Shown piece by piece: positions 26,726 through 34,766 of a DNA stretch of 64,000 nt. The translations under genes and the position numbers were made by a program. The first letter of the stretch is position 1, and each line of letters begins with the position of its first letter. The DNA comes from Herpetosiphonaceae bacterium. GTDB taxonomy: Bacteria; Chloroflexota; Chloroflexia; Chloroflexales; Herpetosiphonaceae. The notes under the pieces were generated by a model that worked only from the letters and a program-made list of their open reading frames with translations, did not search any database and was not told the DNA's origin. The stretch is from NCBI GenBank assembly GCA_013538855.1, contig JABXJS010000132.1, positions 28,418-92,417 on the forward strand. The letters are read 5' to 3'.

Positions 26726-28126
26726 TTACGGGAGCATCTCGCGCATCCAGCTGATCAGGTGCACGTCGGCGGGCGTCAGGCGGCGCGCGACGTTGGGATA
26801 GTTGTCGGCTGGACCGCAGCCAGTGGAGCAAGACTGGGTGCTGACCACCATTGTGACGGCTGGCAGCCACTGCTGCTGGCCTGCGTTGTAGTAGTAGTGG
26901 TAGATCGCACTGCCGCTATGGCCGCCGTTCATATCGCACGAGAGGCTGATGCGGCGATTCCAGCCATCTGGGCCTTGATTGTAGTAGCCGCCGATGTTGC
27001 ATAGCTGCTGATCGCCGTACATGCGCGAGTCCTGACAGCCAGGCGGGGAGATGGCGGTGCCACAGCGTGGGTAGCCACGGTTGTACTTCGCCTGGGCCTC
27101 TAGGGTGCTGCCAGGAACGGCGGCATAGCCCATCCAGCCGGTCTGGTTGCCGATTGGCTGCGGCAGGACGATAAAGCCCCAATCCCACTGCCAGTGCGTC
27201 GTCTGCGGATTGCGCCACTCCCACGGCGTATAGTAGAGCACATCGTTGCTGCCTGGGAGCATATCGACGTGGCCGTATGGCTCGACGCCCTTGCCATTTT
27301 TGCCGGGCACAAGGCGGAAGCTGTACCAGGTGCCGGTGCCCTGCTTGTTGATGCAGTGGGCGGCTGTCACCACATGGCGGCGGCCAATCAGCGTGCCGGT
27401 GCAGTTCGAGATATCGTTTGCCGGATTGTTGCTGATGTTGGTGAACTGGGTGATCGCGCGCCAGGGCCAGGTGGTGGTTGGCGAGCGCAGCACGCGCGAG
27501 TCCACGCCATTGCTGAGGCCCATGATCTGGCCGAACTGTGGCAGCTGGGCCACGCTTACTGGCGGGCTGTCGCCACGGCGCACGAAGGGCAGGTACACGG
27601 TGCTGGTCTGCTCGGCGTCGTCAAGGTTCGCAAATCCGGCGGTGGCGTCGGTCATGCCGCTCTGCTCGTGGCAGCTGTGGATCTGCTGGAGCATGGACTG
27701 CTGCATCACCACCTTGAACACATTGTTGGTGCTTGCATTGACCACCTGTAGCTCAACCTGGCCGTAGTTGGTCTGGCTCGGGTCGGGATCAGGCACTGTT
27801 GACGGAACTTCAAACGACGGCGGCGGCAGCTCATCCGGCGCGGTCTCGGTAAACTCGGCGGTTTCGACGAACTCGACACTGATCCACTCGTTGATGCGCT
27901 GGGTCGTGGTGACGGGGTTGGTCTCTGCGAGCGCCTGGCGCAGATCGGCGAGCTGGAACGGATCGTTGGTTAAGCACGGCTCGGCGAGGGCTGCTGCGCT
28001 GGCGCTGGCGGCGAAGCTAGCAGGCAGCGGAGCTAGCGCTGGGCGCTGCACCGTGATTAGCTGCAAACTTGTCAGAAGGATAACGAGACTGATAGCTTTT
28101 TTCTTCGGCATGTGTTTCCACCACAT
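26726..28126 (-). CDS. secreted trypsin-fold serine protease
   Basis: The 466-residue protein has a signal peptide (basic K-K-K, then a hydrophobic stretch ending near residue 48) and a prodomain-like region up to about 215. A chymotrypsin-fold catalytic domain follows. The triad is visible as H257 in V-V-T-A-A-H-C, D315 in Q-W-D-W-G-F and S404 in G-G-H-S-G-S-A-I. The V8/glutamyl-endopeptidase-like G-x-S-G-S context and short domain suggest an S1-family bacterial endopeptidase; specificity is unknown. Eight Cys near the C terminus may form disulphides. The segment S-T-V-Y-L-P-F-V-R-R-G (176-186) resembles the C-terminal tails of other secreted proteins in this window. ATG at 28126 follows AAGGAG. 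Confidence 0.88.
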   Translation of the reverse strand: MWWKHMPKKKAISLVILLTSLQLITVQRPALAPLPASFAASASAAALAEPCLTNDPFQLADLRQALAETNPVTTTQRINEWISVEFVETAEFTETAPDELPPPSFEVPSTVPDPDPSQTNYGQVELQVVNASTNNVFKVVMQQSMLQQIHSCHEQSGMTDATAGFANLDDAEQTSTVYLPFVRRGDSPPVSVAQLPQFGQIMGLSNGVDSRVLRSPTTTWPWRAITQFTNISNNPANDISNCTGTLIGRRHVVTAAHCINKQGTGTWYSFRLVPGKNGKGVEPYGHVDMLPGSNDVLYYTPWEWRNPQTTHWQWDWGFIVLPQPIGNQTGWMGYAAVPGSTLEAQAKYNRGYPRCGTAISPPGCQDSRMYGDQQLCNIGGYYNQGPDGWNRRISLSCDMNGGHSGSAIYHYYYNAGQQQWLPAVTMVVSTQSCSTGCGPADNYPNVARRLTPADVHLISWMREMLP

Positions 28127-28652
28127 TGTTCGCTCCTTGGTTGTGTTTGGATGGCCGGGGCGGCCAGCGTTGCTGCGCTACCAGCGCGCCGACCGCCTGC
28201 ATGGTCTACCGGCGAACGGTTCCTCGTGCCGCTAAGCTGCGTGTTGTGTGGCTCCTTTCTGAGTCAAGAATGCTGCTATCCGTATGCCATCATCATAGCT
28301 GCGTGGCGCTGGTGGGGAGTCTCATTGTGCTGCAAAAAAGTCTCATGATGGGCCGAATCTGTGGATGCCGTCTCTACGCAGCAGCGCTGCTCCTGTGACT
28401 CCAGTGGCCCATGCTGCCGTGAGGGAGAAAAAAGGGAGATGCTTGCGCTATGCTTGGTGCAGGTGGTTCGATAGCGTCGGACGTACGCAAAGGAAAGTCT
28501 CAAGGCGCTATCTACGTCTTTCAACACACATACGCCTGTATGAGGATGCTCACGATGCTGCTGCCGTAGATTAAGCTCGTGCCGCGCTGCTGGCTATCGC
28601 ACGCTACTCGATAGCCTGAACTTACTCAACAACGTTCTTCTCTATCATGCAA
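28127..28652. other. intergenic region between protease and globin genes
   Basis: About 525 bases with no supported gene. Short open frames here lack ribosome-binding sites and have atypical codon use. The divergent promoters of the protease and globin genes must lie here; the best -10 candidate for the globin gene is TATCAT at 28643-28648, but it overlaps the leader and is weak. Confidence 0.4.
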
Positions 28653-28667
28653 TAAGGAGCATTGCAC

Positions 28668-29084
28668 ATGCTTACCAATGTTCAGGTTCAGCTGGTCCAA
28701 GATTCGTTTGCTCACATTCGCAATAGCTCAGAGTCGGTCGCGAACCTGTTTTACACGCGCCTGTTTCAGATTGCGCCACACACGCGCAGCATGTTCACCA
28801 GCGATATGGTCGAGCAGGGGCGCAAGCTGATGAACATGCTCACCACTGTCGTGTTCAACCTGCGCAATCTTGATGTTATCCTGCCGGCGGCGCGTGCGCT
28901 CGGCGAGCGCCACGTGGGCTACAATGTGCTGCCTGAGCACTACGATATTGTGGGCGCGGCGCTGCTATGGACGCTAGAGCAGGGCCTGGGCAGCCGCTAC
29001 ACCCCCGAGGTGGCTGATGCCTGGGCTGCGGCCTACACACTGCTCGCCGATGTGATGAAGGAGTCCTACACCGCCACCGCCTAG
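28668..29084 (+). CDS. single-domain bacterial haemoglobin (Vitreoscilla type)
   Basis: The 138-residue protein is a classical 3-over-3 globin. Tyr B10 (Y29 in L-F-Y-T-R-L-F), Phe CD1 (F43 in S-M-F) and the proximal His (H82 in R-H-V-G-Y-N-V) are in place. The C-terminal A-W-x-x-A-Y helix is followed by the end of the protein, so there is no reductase domain. Related proteins bind oxygen or detoxify nitric oxide in the cytoplasm. The ATG at 28668 is nine bases after AAGGAG; an in-frame TTG six bases earlier is less likely. Confidence 0.92.
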   Translation: MLTNVQVQLVQDSFAHIRNSSESVANLFYTRLFQIAPHTRSMFTSDMVEQGRKLMNMLTTVVFNLRNLDVILPAARALGERHVGYNVLPEHYDIVGAALLWTLEQGLGSRYTPEVADAWAAAYTLLADVMKESYTATA

Positions 29085-29111
29085 CACAGCGCGAAGCGCT
29101 TGTGCTTGCCC

Positions 29112-29141
29112 AGCCCGCGCCGACATCGGTTGGCGCGGGCT
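29112..29141 (+). terminator. hairpin after the globin gene
   Basis: AGCCCGCGCC pairs with GGCGCGGGCT (10 bp, 10-nt loop). A second stem (AGCACAGCGC/GCGCTTGTGCT) lies directly upstream. Poor T-run. Confidence 0.5.
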
Positions 29142-29309
29142 GCTGCTGCTTGGCTGAATGGCGTGGCTGTGCTAGGATGCGCGCAATGCCGTGCACGTGC
29201 ACGGGCGATTGATTGTGGCGTGGCTGTGCTGCTTGGCGCGGCGCGCTGGTGCGCCTGTCCCTGCCTCTCGCCGATGCGGAGCACGCTCCGCTGTAGTTGA
29301 GCCACGCCT

Positions 29310-30170
29310 ATGCCAATTCCCGCGCTCATTGTTGAAGATAACACCAGCGATCTGCTGGCGGCGCAGGCTGTGCTGACCGCCGACTGGTCGCTGCTGCACG
29401 CCCGCACGATCCCCGCTGCGGTGGTGCTGGCCCAGGAGCTGTTCGCGCCCGCCGCCGCCGCCACGCCGGGCCTGGTGCTTGTCGATATGCATCTGCCGCT
29501 GCCCCACGACGAGCAGGGCATGGACGGCTACTATCTGCTCGCCCACCTCTACCAGCTGATGCTCCAAGGCCAGCTTCAGCCCGTCGCCCTGGCGGCGATC
29601 AGCGCCGATATGACCGCCGAGCGCCGCCAGCGCTGCGCCGAGGCCGGAGCCATGCTGATCTTGGAGAAGCCGCTGCTCCCCGAGCACTCCACCGTGCTGC
29701 TGGAGCTGGCGCAGGCCACACAGCACGCCCCGCTGCGCGCTCCAGCCACGCCGCTGCTGGCGGTGGCCTCGGAGGTGGTGCGCTTCCTCCTGCGCACGAC
29801 GCCGCGCCCAACCAGCAATCTGATCACCAGCGTTGATGCGCGCGCGTTGCTCACGCTCTTCGCCACTGCGCTGCACTTCGCTAGCCCCCAGGAGCGCGCC
29901 GCCGCCGAGGAGCTGGTGCGGCGGCTGGGCGGCCAGCGTCACGTGCGCCAGCTGCTCAAGCAGTTTCAGCAGCAGCTGCGCGCTATCCCGCCCACTCCGC
30001 TCGACGAGCGCCAGCTCAGCAAGCTGCTCGAGTATTTGGTCTACGGCGTGACGCAGGAGGCTATCCTGCGGCTGACCGGGCTTGGTCGGCGGCGCTTCAA
30101 CACGCGCCTCTCCCAGCTCACGCAGGCGCTGGCCGATTTCCTCAACAGCCCGGCGGCACAACAGCTCTAG
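29310..30170 (+). CDS. response regulator with unclassified helical output domain
   Basis: The 286-residue protein has an N-terminal receiver domain with the acidic pair E9-D10, phosphoacceptor D59 in L-V-L-V-D-M, and the conserved Lys K120 in I-L-E-K-P. The segment between D59 and the next strand is longer than usual (P-L-P-H-D-E-Q-G-M-D-G). Residues about 145-286 are helical; E-A-I-L-R-L-T-G-L-G-R-R-R-F-N-T-R-L near 250-268 has the spacing of a helix-turn-helix. I do not recognise this output domain. No histidine kinase gene is adjacent. It precedes a duplicated promoter/operator element. Confidence 0.75.
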   Translation: MPIPALIVEDNTSDLLAAQAVLTADWSLLHARTIPAAVVLAQELFAPAAAATPGLVLVDMHLPLPHDEQGMDGYYLLAHLYQLMLQGQLQPVALAAISADMTAERRQRCAEAGAMLILEKPLLPEHSTVLLELAQATQHAPLRAPATPLLAVASEVVRFLLRTTPRPTSNLITSVDARALLTLFATALHFASPQERAAAEELVRRLGGQRHVRQLLKQFQQQLRAIPPTPLDERQLSKLLEYLVYGVTQEAILRLTGLGRRRFNTRLSQLTQALADFLNSPAAQQL

Positions 30171-30202
30171 GCGCGCTCGCTCTGTGCCTTAAAGCAGCCC
30201 AC

Positions 30203-30238
30203 AATGTACAAAACTTGTACATTTCGCTATGGTATGCT
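30203..30238 (+). promoter_or_regulatory. operator and extended -10 promoter, copy 1
   Basis: A perfect inverted repeat AATGTACAA-N3-TTGTACATT (30203-30223) sits at the -35 region. It is followed by the extended -10 TGGTATGCT (30230-30238). An ungapped similar element recurs at 30557-30607, matching at 36 of 51 positions. The palindrome should bind a dimeric regulator, possibly the nearby response regulator; that link is inference. Confidence 0.6.
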
Positions 30239-30244
30239 CTGTAG

Positions 30245-30427
30245 TGATAGAAGAAAGAGCGCGCACCCCCAGCGTGAGACCGTCGCCCGACGGCTGAGCA
30301 CCCACGAGTGATGATTGATCGGATGGACGATAGATCAGGCGACCGCAGTCGCCTGATCCCTGGCGTCCGTGTGCCCGCGCCTAGCTCTACTCCACAACCT
30401 CCCCCGACTGCGCACATACTTTTTTGA
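30245..30427 (+). ncRNA. candidate small RNA (or 38-codon mRNA) downstream of copy 1
   Basis: Downstream of the copy 1 promoter there is no normal gene. The segment can form the stems CCGTCG/CGACGG and, at 30333-30358, an 11-bp perfect hairpin (GATCAGGCGAC, loop CGCA). It ends in an A/T palindrome CTTTTTTGAAAAAAG. A 38-codon frame from ATG 30311 to TGA 30425 (Ser/Pro/Arg-rich, no good ribosome-binding site) overlaps it. It could be a regulatory RNA, a leader or neither. Confidence 0.35.
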
Positions 30428-30500
30428 AAAAAGCACCGTGGTTCATCGCCCGTGATTCTGCCGCAGAGTCAGCGCAGGTGCGCGCCCGCTCGTGCACGGG
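30426..30500 (-). repeat. dispersed intergenic repeat, copy R5
   Basis: Read on the minus strand it contains GCGCTGACTCTGCGGCAG followed by AATCACGGGCGATGAACCACGG. This is the same order as GCGCCGACTCC...CACGGGCGCTGAACCAC in the copies at 31258, 34531, 56126 and 63826. Confidence 0.55.
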
Positions 30501-30556
30501 TGTGGCTTGATGGTCTGCGGGTGATTCGCCCCTAGTCTGCGCCCTGCGCCGTCACC

Positions 30557-30592
30557 ATGTGCAGAAAATGTCCATTTAGCCGTGCTACCCTC
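30557..30592 (+). promoter_or_regulatory. operator and extended -10 promoter, copy 2
   Basis: ATGTGCAGAAAATGTCCAT repeats the copy 1 operator in degenerate form, with TGCTACCCT as extended -10 at the same offset. The lipoprotein start is about 75 bases downstream, so this is its likely promoter. Confidence 0.5.
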
Positions 30593-30669
30593 AGCAGTAA
30601 CAGAAGAGGTTAAAGCCGCATAGGTGACTGCTGCTGCGCCGCCTGTGCTTCCCACGCTGAGGTGTTGCC

Positions 30670-31212
30670 ATGTTAAAAATGATGTTGAGGATGCGCTGGC
30701 TGTGCGGTGGGCTGACGCTGCTGCTGCTGTATGGCTGCGGGCGCAGCATTCCGTCGCTGCGCTACGGCGAAGTGCTGCGCGTGGGCGCGCTGCCGCCTGA
30801 TCTGCCGCCTGGGCTAGAGGTCTCAGTGCGCGACAATGTGCTGCTGCTGCGCAATAGCGCTGTCACCCCAGTCTATTTCTTGCCGCCAGGGCTGGATCGC
30901 AGCGGCCCGGTCAGCGCACGCGCTGGTGGCACATCGGTGATCATGCTGGCGAATGGCGCGGCGTATCAGGTGCGGCGGGGGCAGTGGGTGCGTCTCGAGG
31001 CGCTGGAGTATCCAGCGTATCACGTGCGCAGCTGGTTTGACATCGCCTATCCGCCCGATCAAAAGCCGAGCGCGCCTGCTCCACGCCAGGTGCTGCTGCA
31101 CTTCGCCGATGACAAGGCTGTGTACAGCGTGCCGCTGATCTTTGCCTGGTATGCACAGCCAGGCGTGATGCCGGAGCCAGCGATTGATCGGCTGGCTGCG
31201 CCTGATGCGTAG
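30670..31212 (+). CDS. hypothetical lipoprotein
   Basis: The 180-residue protein has a signal peptide with lipobox L-L-Y-G-C-G. The mature part has alternating hydrophobic residues (V-S-V-R-D-N-V-L-L-L-R-N-S) and P-V-Y-F-L-P-P-G, and looks like one beta-rich domain. There are no further cysteines and no motif I recognise. ATG at 30670 follows GAGGTG. It is controlled by the copy 2 promoter/operator element and is followed by repeat R2. Confidence 0.6.
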   Translation: MLKMMLRMRWLCGGLTLLLLYGCGRSIPSLRYGEVLRVGALPPDLPPGLEVSVRDNVLLLRNSAVTPVYFLPPGLDRSGPVSARAGGTSVIMLANGAAYQVRRGQWVRLEALEYPAYHVRSWFDIAYPPDQKPSAPAPRQVLLHFADDKAVYSVPLIFAWYAQPGVMPEPAIDRLAAPDA

Positions 31213-31257
31213 CCCGTGCTCGCTACGTGCTGAGTGCGGTGCAGCCACAGGCGCAGG

Positions 31258-31377
31258 CTGAGCAGGCCCGACCGATGCATGCAATCGCTTGAACGTGTGC
31301 GCTGGCACCAGCGCAGACTCCACAGCTGTACCACAGGCGCACAACCACCAGCGCTGATTCATCAACCAAGCCGCCCG
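31258..31377 (+). repeat. dispersed intergenic repeat, copy R2
   Basis: About 120 bases sharing with R3 (34531-34646) the blocks CCGACCG, CAATCG-TTGAACG, GCACCAGCGC, GACTCCACAGCTG and CAGCGCTGATT-ATCAACC, in the same order and orientation. R2 and R3 flank the two genes at 31471-34419. Confidence 0.65.
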
Positions 31378-31470
31378 CCGCTGATCAGCACAATCTCGAC
31401 GGGCGTTGGGTTGGGCGTGGCTGCACTGCGCCGCTGCTTCGGCGCGAGGCGTAGCGTGCGGCGCTGCTGG

Positions 31471-32961
31471 CTAGAGTGTTGCCGCAAGGTTTGGGTCTAG
31501 CTCCAGCGCCTGTGCCAGCCAGCGCGCGGCCTGCTCGGGTTGATCAAGGGCCTGGTGGCAGAGGGCCAGATTGTAGGCGGTGCTGGCGTGCTGGCCGTAG
31601 AGCACCAGCGACCGCTCGAAGAAGCTGCGCGCGCGCGCGGGCTGCTCCAGGCTGAAGCAGAGCGTGCCGAGTCCGAAGGCCAGGTCGTCTGGCTCGCCGA
31701 TGTGGTAGTAGTTGGCCCAGACAGCGTCGATGGCCGTGAGCAGCTGCTGGCGCTCGGCGGCATCGGCCTGCGCGACGATCTCCTGCAGCACGGGCAGCGC
31801 CTGGCGGAAGATGTGCGCGTCCCAGCGACTGAGGCGCAGAAAGGCGACAATCTGCGGCAGGCTCAGCAGCGGCAGCAGGCGGTCGAGGCCCTGCTTGAGC
31901 GTAAAAAAGTCGTCGGGGCTGAACGGCTCGCTGGCCTGGGCAAAAGCGTGGCGCGTGGCAGAGTCCATCTGGGCGGCGCGGCCCCAGAGCCAGGCGGCGA
32001 CCGCGAGGTTGGCGTGGCGGTCGCTGCTGGCGAGCATCTGGCCGCCGAGCTGCTGCGCATACAGGCCCAGCGCGTGATAGTTGACCGTGACGGAAAACGA
32101 GCCGTGGACCGTGAGCCGGGGCGCATCCTGGGCGGCGAGCGACTCCAGATCGGCGCTGGCCTTGTCGCCGGCGAGCACCAGCAGCTGCTGCGGCGCGAGC
32201 GCCTGAAAAAAGCGCAGGCAGCGCATGGCGACCACCGGAAAGCCGATGATCGTGTTGTCGAGCAGCTGCTGGTAGCGCTGGAGCACGGCGTTGCAGGCTG
32301 GGTCGGGATAGTGGTTGGCGCTGGCGGGCCGCTGGCTGTAGCGCACATCGCTGATGTGGTTGAGCGGGCTGCTGGCGGCATCCGGTGGCCTAGCGCTGAG
32401 GCTGATCAGGCACTCGTGGAGCTGGCCGTCGCGTAGGGCGAAGGCGTCGAGTGGCAGGCTGTCGAACACATAGTTGGCCAGCACGACGATCGACTGGTCG
32501 GCGGCGCGAGCGAGGGTTGCGCCGCTGGCAAGGTGCAGCTGCTGGTCGCGCTCGCCGTCGAAGCAGGCAACATCGAGGTAGCCCTGCTCGATGAACGGCT
32601 GGAGCTGCGGATGCTGCCGCCAGAACTCCACGGTGGCGGGCACATAGTCGGTGAGCACATAGGTGAAGGGCGGCGGCTGGCCGGGGCCGTTGAGCAGCGT
32701 GCGCAAGACGTGAAAGGCCAGGCGACCCGAGCCAGCGCCAAGCTCAACGATGTAGCGGCGCTGGGCTGGGCAGTCGTCCCAGAAGGCGCGTATAACCGTG
32801 GCGTAGGCAGCGGCGAGACCCGGATTGTTGGTGATGTAGTGCGGCACGGTGCTGCTGCTCCAGGCGGCGAGGCCCTGCTGCTGGAAGAACTCGCGCTGCC
32901 AGCGCCAGATGATCGAGCTGGCGAGCGGCTGCTGGTGCTCGGTGTAGGTCGGTGTGCTCAT
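31471..32961 (-). CDS. MidA-like SAM-dependent methyltransferase with C-terminal TPRs
   Basis: The 496-residue protein has motif I Y-I-V-E-L-G-A-G-S-G-R-L (about 69-80). The segment V-L-A-N-Y-V-F-D-S-L-P-L-D-A-F matches the N-E-x-x-D-A-L-P region of the MidA/NDUFAF7 family, with the usual Glu replaced by Tyr. MidA/NDUFAF7 proteins methylate a protein arginine. Residues about 400-496 form TPR-like helical pairs (A-Y-N-L-A-L-C-H-Q-A-L-D-Q-P-E-Q-A). The ATG directly follows the stop of the upstream gene (TAG-ATG), so the two are translationally coupled. It may modify or handle the partner protein; this is inference. Confidence 0.72.
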   Translation of the reverse strand: MSTPTYTEHQQPLASSIIWRWQREFFQQQGLAAWSSSTVPHYITNNPGLAAAYATVIRAFWDDCPAQRRYIVELGAGSGRLAFHVLRTLLNGPGQPPPFTYVLTDYVPATVEFWRQHPQLQPFIEQGYLDVACFDGERDQQLHLASGATLARAADQSIVVLANYVFDSLPLDAFALRDGQLHECLISLSARPPDAASSPLNHISDVRYSQRPASANHYPDPACNAVLQRYQQLLDNTIIGFPVVAMRCLRFFQALAPQQLLVLAGDKASADLESLAAQDAPRLTVHGSFSVTVNYHALGLYAQQLGGQMLASSDRHANLAVAAWLWGRAAQMDSATRHAFAQASEPFSPDDFFTLKQGLDRLLPLLSLPQIVAFLRLSRWDAHIFRQALPVLQEIVAQADAAERQQLLTAIDAVWANYYHIGEPDDLAFGLGTLCFSLEQPARARSFFERSLVLYGQHASTAYNLALCHQALDQPEQAARWLAQALELDPNLAATL

Positions 32962-34419
32962 CTAGGCTTTCTTGAGGCGCAGGAACAGCCCATTTTTGCC
33001 CACCACAACATAGCGCTGTTTATCGCTCTTGGCGACGACAAACACTTTGCCTTTGACCTCGGCGTTTTTCTGAATCCACTGTACCGCTGTTGATTGGGGA
33101 ATATCAATTAATCCGCTACCAGTATCCTGCTGATACTCGCCCATTATTTTCATCATTGGCACTTGAATATCAAAATCGTTATTCTGCTTCTCGGACACAA
33201 ACTCGGAGATTTCGTTCTCATCAGGGGCTGCGTGGGGCACCAAGTCGCGAATGGAGTCAATGACATTGCGCAAGCTCTGGTTGCTAAGCTCTGTTTTTGT
33301 ATCTTTGAGGTACTGATGAACCATCGGCAAGTACAGCGATTTTGAACTGATGCCGCTGATCAGGCGCATCGACAGCTCATCTGTATCAAATTCGGTCTGG
33401 TTGCGGCGGGCACCGCCCGGCGGGTCTTGGGCGACGATCAGCTTGCGGAAGTACTGCTTTGTCTCGTTGTCGAGGTTAAAGGTCACGTAGCTGTCGACGA
33501 CACTGACATCGTTTTTGTTGGCGTTGAGTGTGCGCTCGGCGGCATCGAGGCCCTCTTTGAACCACGTGTTGAACTTCAGCGCGCCGCTCATCAGTTTTTG
33601 AATCTCCTGGGTGCCGCCGAAGCCTGCGCCAAGATGGGCGAGCAAGAAGTTATGTAGCGTCTCAAGCACAGTGGCGGTGAGCAGCTGTTGGTTTTGAGCA
33701 AAGTAGGCATGAATTGTGTCGGCGTTGGTGTAGAAGTAGAGAAACACATTCAGCACCTCGCGGATGCCTGGTGTTGTCCACGCTTTTTTCGGCTGGTTAT
33801 TCCACTGCCCAGTCCAAACCTGCGCGACGAGCGGGTGGCTGCTGAGCGCACCGCCGTAGTCGTTGCTGAGTTGGCCGATCAGCGTGGCGATTGGCTGGAC
33901 GTTGGGGTTGGGCTGTGTGTCGTACTTGGCCTCGTTTGGCGACTCGTTGGCCGATTTTTTGAGCTGTTCATCGTACTTGCCAGCCCGTATGTTCTTGACA
34001 AGTTGGTCATAGCTGGCGACGAAAATTGGCTCGCTGACTGAGTGCAGGCGCGTAACAGCGGCTTTGATTTGTTTGTCTTGCTCGTTGAACACGCGGTCGC
34101 CGATCTCATTAGCCCACAGGTTGGGGTCGGTGGTGCCAATAATTTGGCGCTGGATTGGCGCTGGCTGTGGTGCGCTGGGGATGGCCTCGGGCGCTGCTGG
34201 CGCTGTGGGCTTGTGCATGAGCATGCGGCTGACGGCTTGGTTGCCAGCAATACGCTGCAGCTGGGCGATAGTATTGGGATTTACGGGCGGAGGACTAGCA
34301 GCAGACACTTGTGCGCTGAGGTTGAGCTGCGCTGCTTCGGGGCTGGCCTGCTGCGTTTGTTCGGGCTGGCTACGCTGCATAGCTGGCTCGTGCGGTTTTG
34401 CCGACTCTTTGCTAGACAT
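32962..34419 (-). CDS. protein with eCIS-cargo-type N-terminal motif, function unknown
   Basis: 485 residues, ATG at 34419 after AGGAGC. A Gln/Ser/Pro-rich N terminus leads to L-Q-R-I-A-G-N-Q-A-V-S-R-M-L (54-67) and then P-I-Q-R-Q (88-92). This L-Q-R-x-x-G-N-Q-A-V-x-R-L-L motif with a trailing I-Q-R is typical of proteins encoded with extracellular contractile injection systems, often just before a DUF4157 peptidase domain. No HExxH is present here. Residues about 100-485 are mostly helical, with no domain I recognise and no signal peptide. No sheath, tube or baseplate gene lies in this window, so the protein may be a cargo encoded apart from its machine. Lower GC and more Asn/Lys than its neighbours suggest acquisition. 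Confidence 0.55.
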   Translation of the reverse strand: MSSKESAKPHEPAMQRSQPEQTQQASPEAAQLNLSAQVSAASPPPVNPNTIAQLQRIAGNQAVSRMLMHKPTAPAAPEAIPSAPQPAPIQRQIIGTTDPNLWANEIGDRVFNEQDKQIKAAVTRLHSVSEPIFVASYDQLVKNIRAGKYDEQLKKSANESPNEAKYDTQPNPNVQPIATLIGQLSNDYGGALSSHPLVAQVWTGQWNNQPKKAWTTPGIREVLNVFLYFYTNADTIHAYFAQNQQLLTATVLETLHNFLLAHLGAGFGGTQEIQKLMSGALKFNTWFKEGLDAAERTLNANKNDVSVVDSYVTFNLDNETKQYFRKLIVAQDPPGGARRNQTEFDTDELSMRLISGISSKSLYLPMVHQYLKDTKTELSNQSLRNVIDSIRDLVPHAAPDENEISEFVSEKQNNDFDIQVPMMKIMGEYQQDTGSGLIDIPQSTAVQWIQKNAEVKGKVFVVAKSDKQRYVVVGKNGLFLRLKKA

Positions 34420-34530
34420 ACAAGCTCCTGTGGGGGAATTTCGCGCCGAGAGAGGTTATGCGCTGTGGGCAGTATAGCAAAGCCTGCCGTGCTGAACAAG
34501 CAGCAGCCTTGCGGCTGCCATGCGTGCCGG

Positions 34531-34646
34531 GTGAGCTGGTCCGACCGCGCTGCGGTGCTGCCAATCGATTGAACGGATGGTTGAGCACCAGCGCCGACTC
34601 CACAGCTGAATCACGGGCGCTGAACCACAGCGCTGATTGATCAACC
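34531..34646 (+). repeat. dispersed intergenic repeat, copy R3
   Basis: Closest to R2 (31258-31377) and also to R4 (56126-56232). With R4 it shares GAGCTGGTCCGACCGCGCT and ATCGA-GAACG. It lies in the 347-base gap between the eCIS-like gene and the isochorismatase-like gene, where I see nothing else. Confidence 0.65.
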
Positions 34647-34766
34647 TGCACGCGCAGCGGCGGAGGTGCCGCTTGCAACGCCTTTACCAGATGCCCGTGG
34701 GCGGCGTGAGCATGGGCAATCTAGCGCCGCTCACGCTATGGATGAGCGGCGCTGTGGAGCTAGATA

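Noticed and set aside
28276..28527. 83-codon minus-strand frame upstream of the globin gene
   Set aside because: No ribosome-binding site, unusual codon use and no recognisable segment; probably chance in an AT-richer gap.
31471..34419. Considered a DUF4157 metallopeptidase toxin
   Set aside because: No HExxH motif or typical DUF4157 sequence is visible; only the N-terminal motif is shared.
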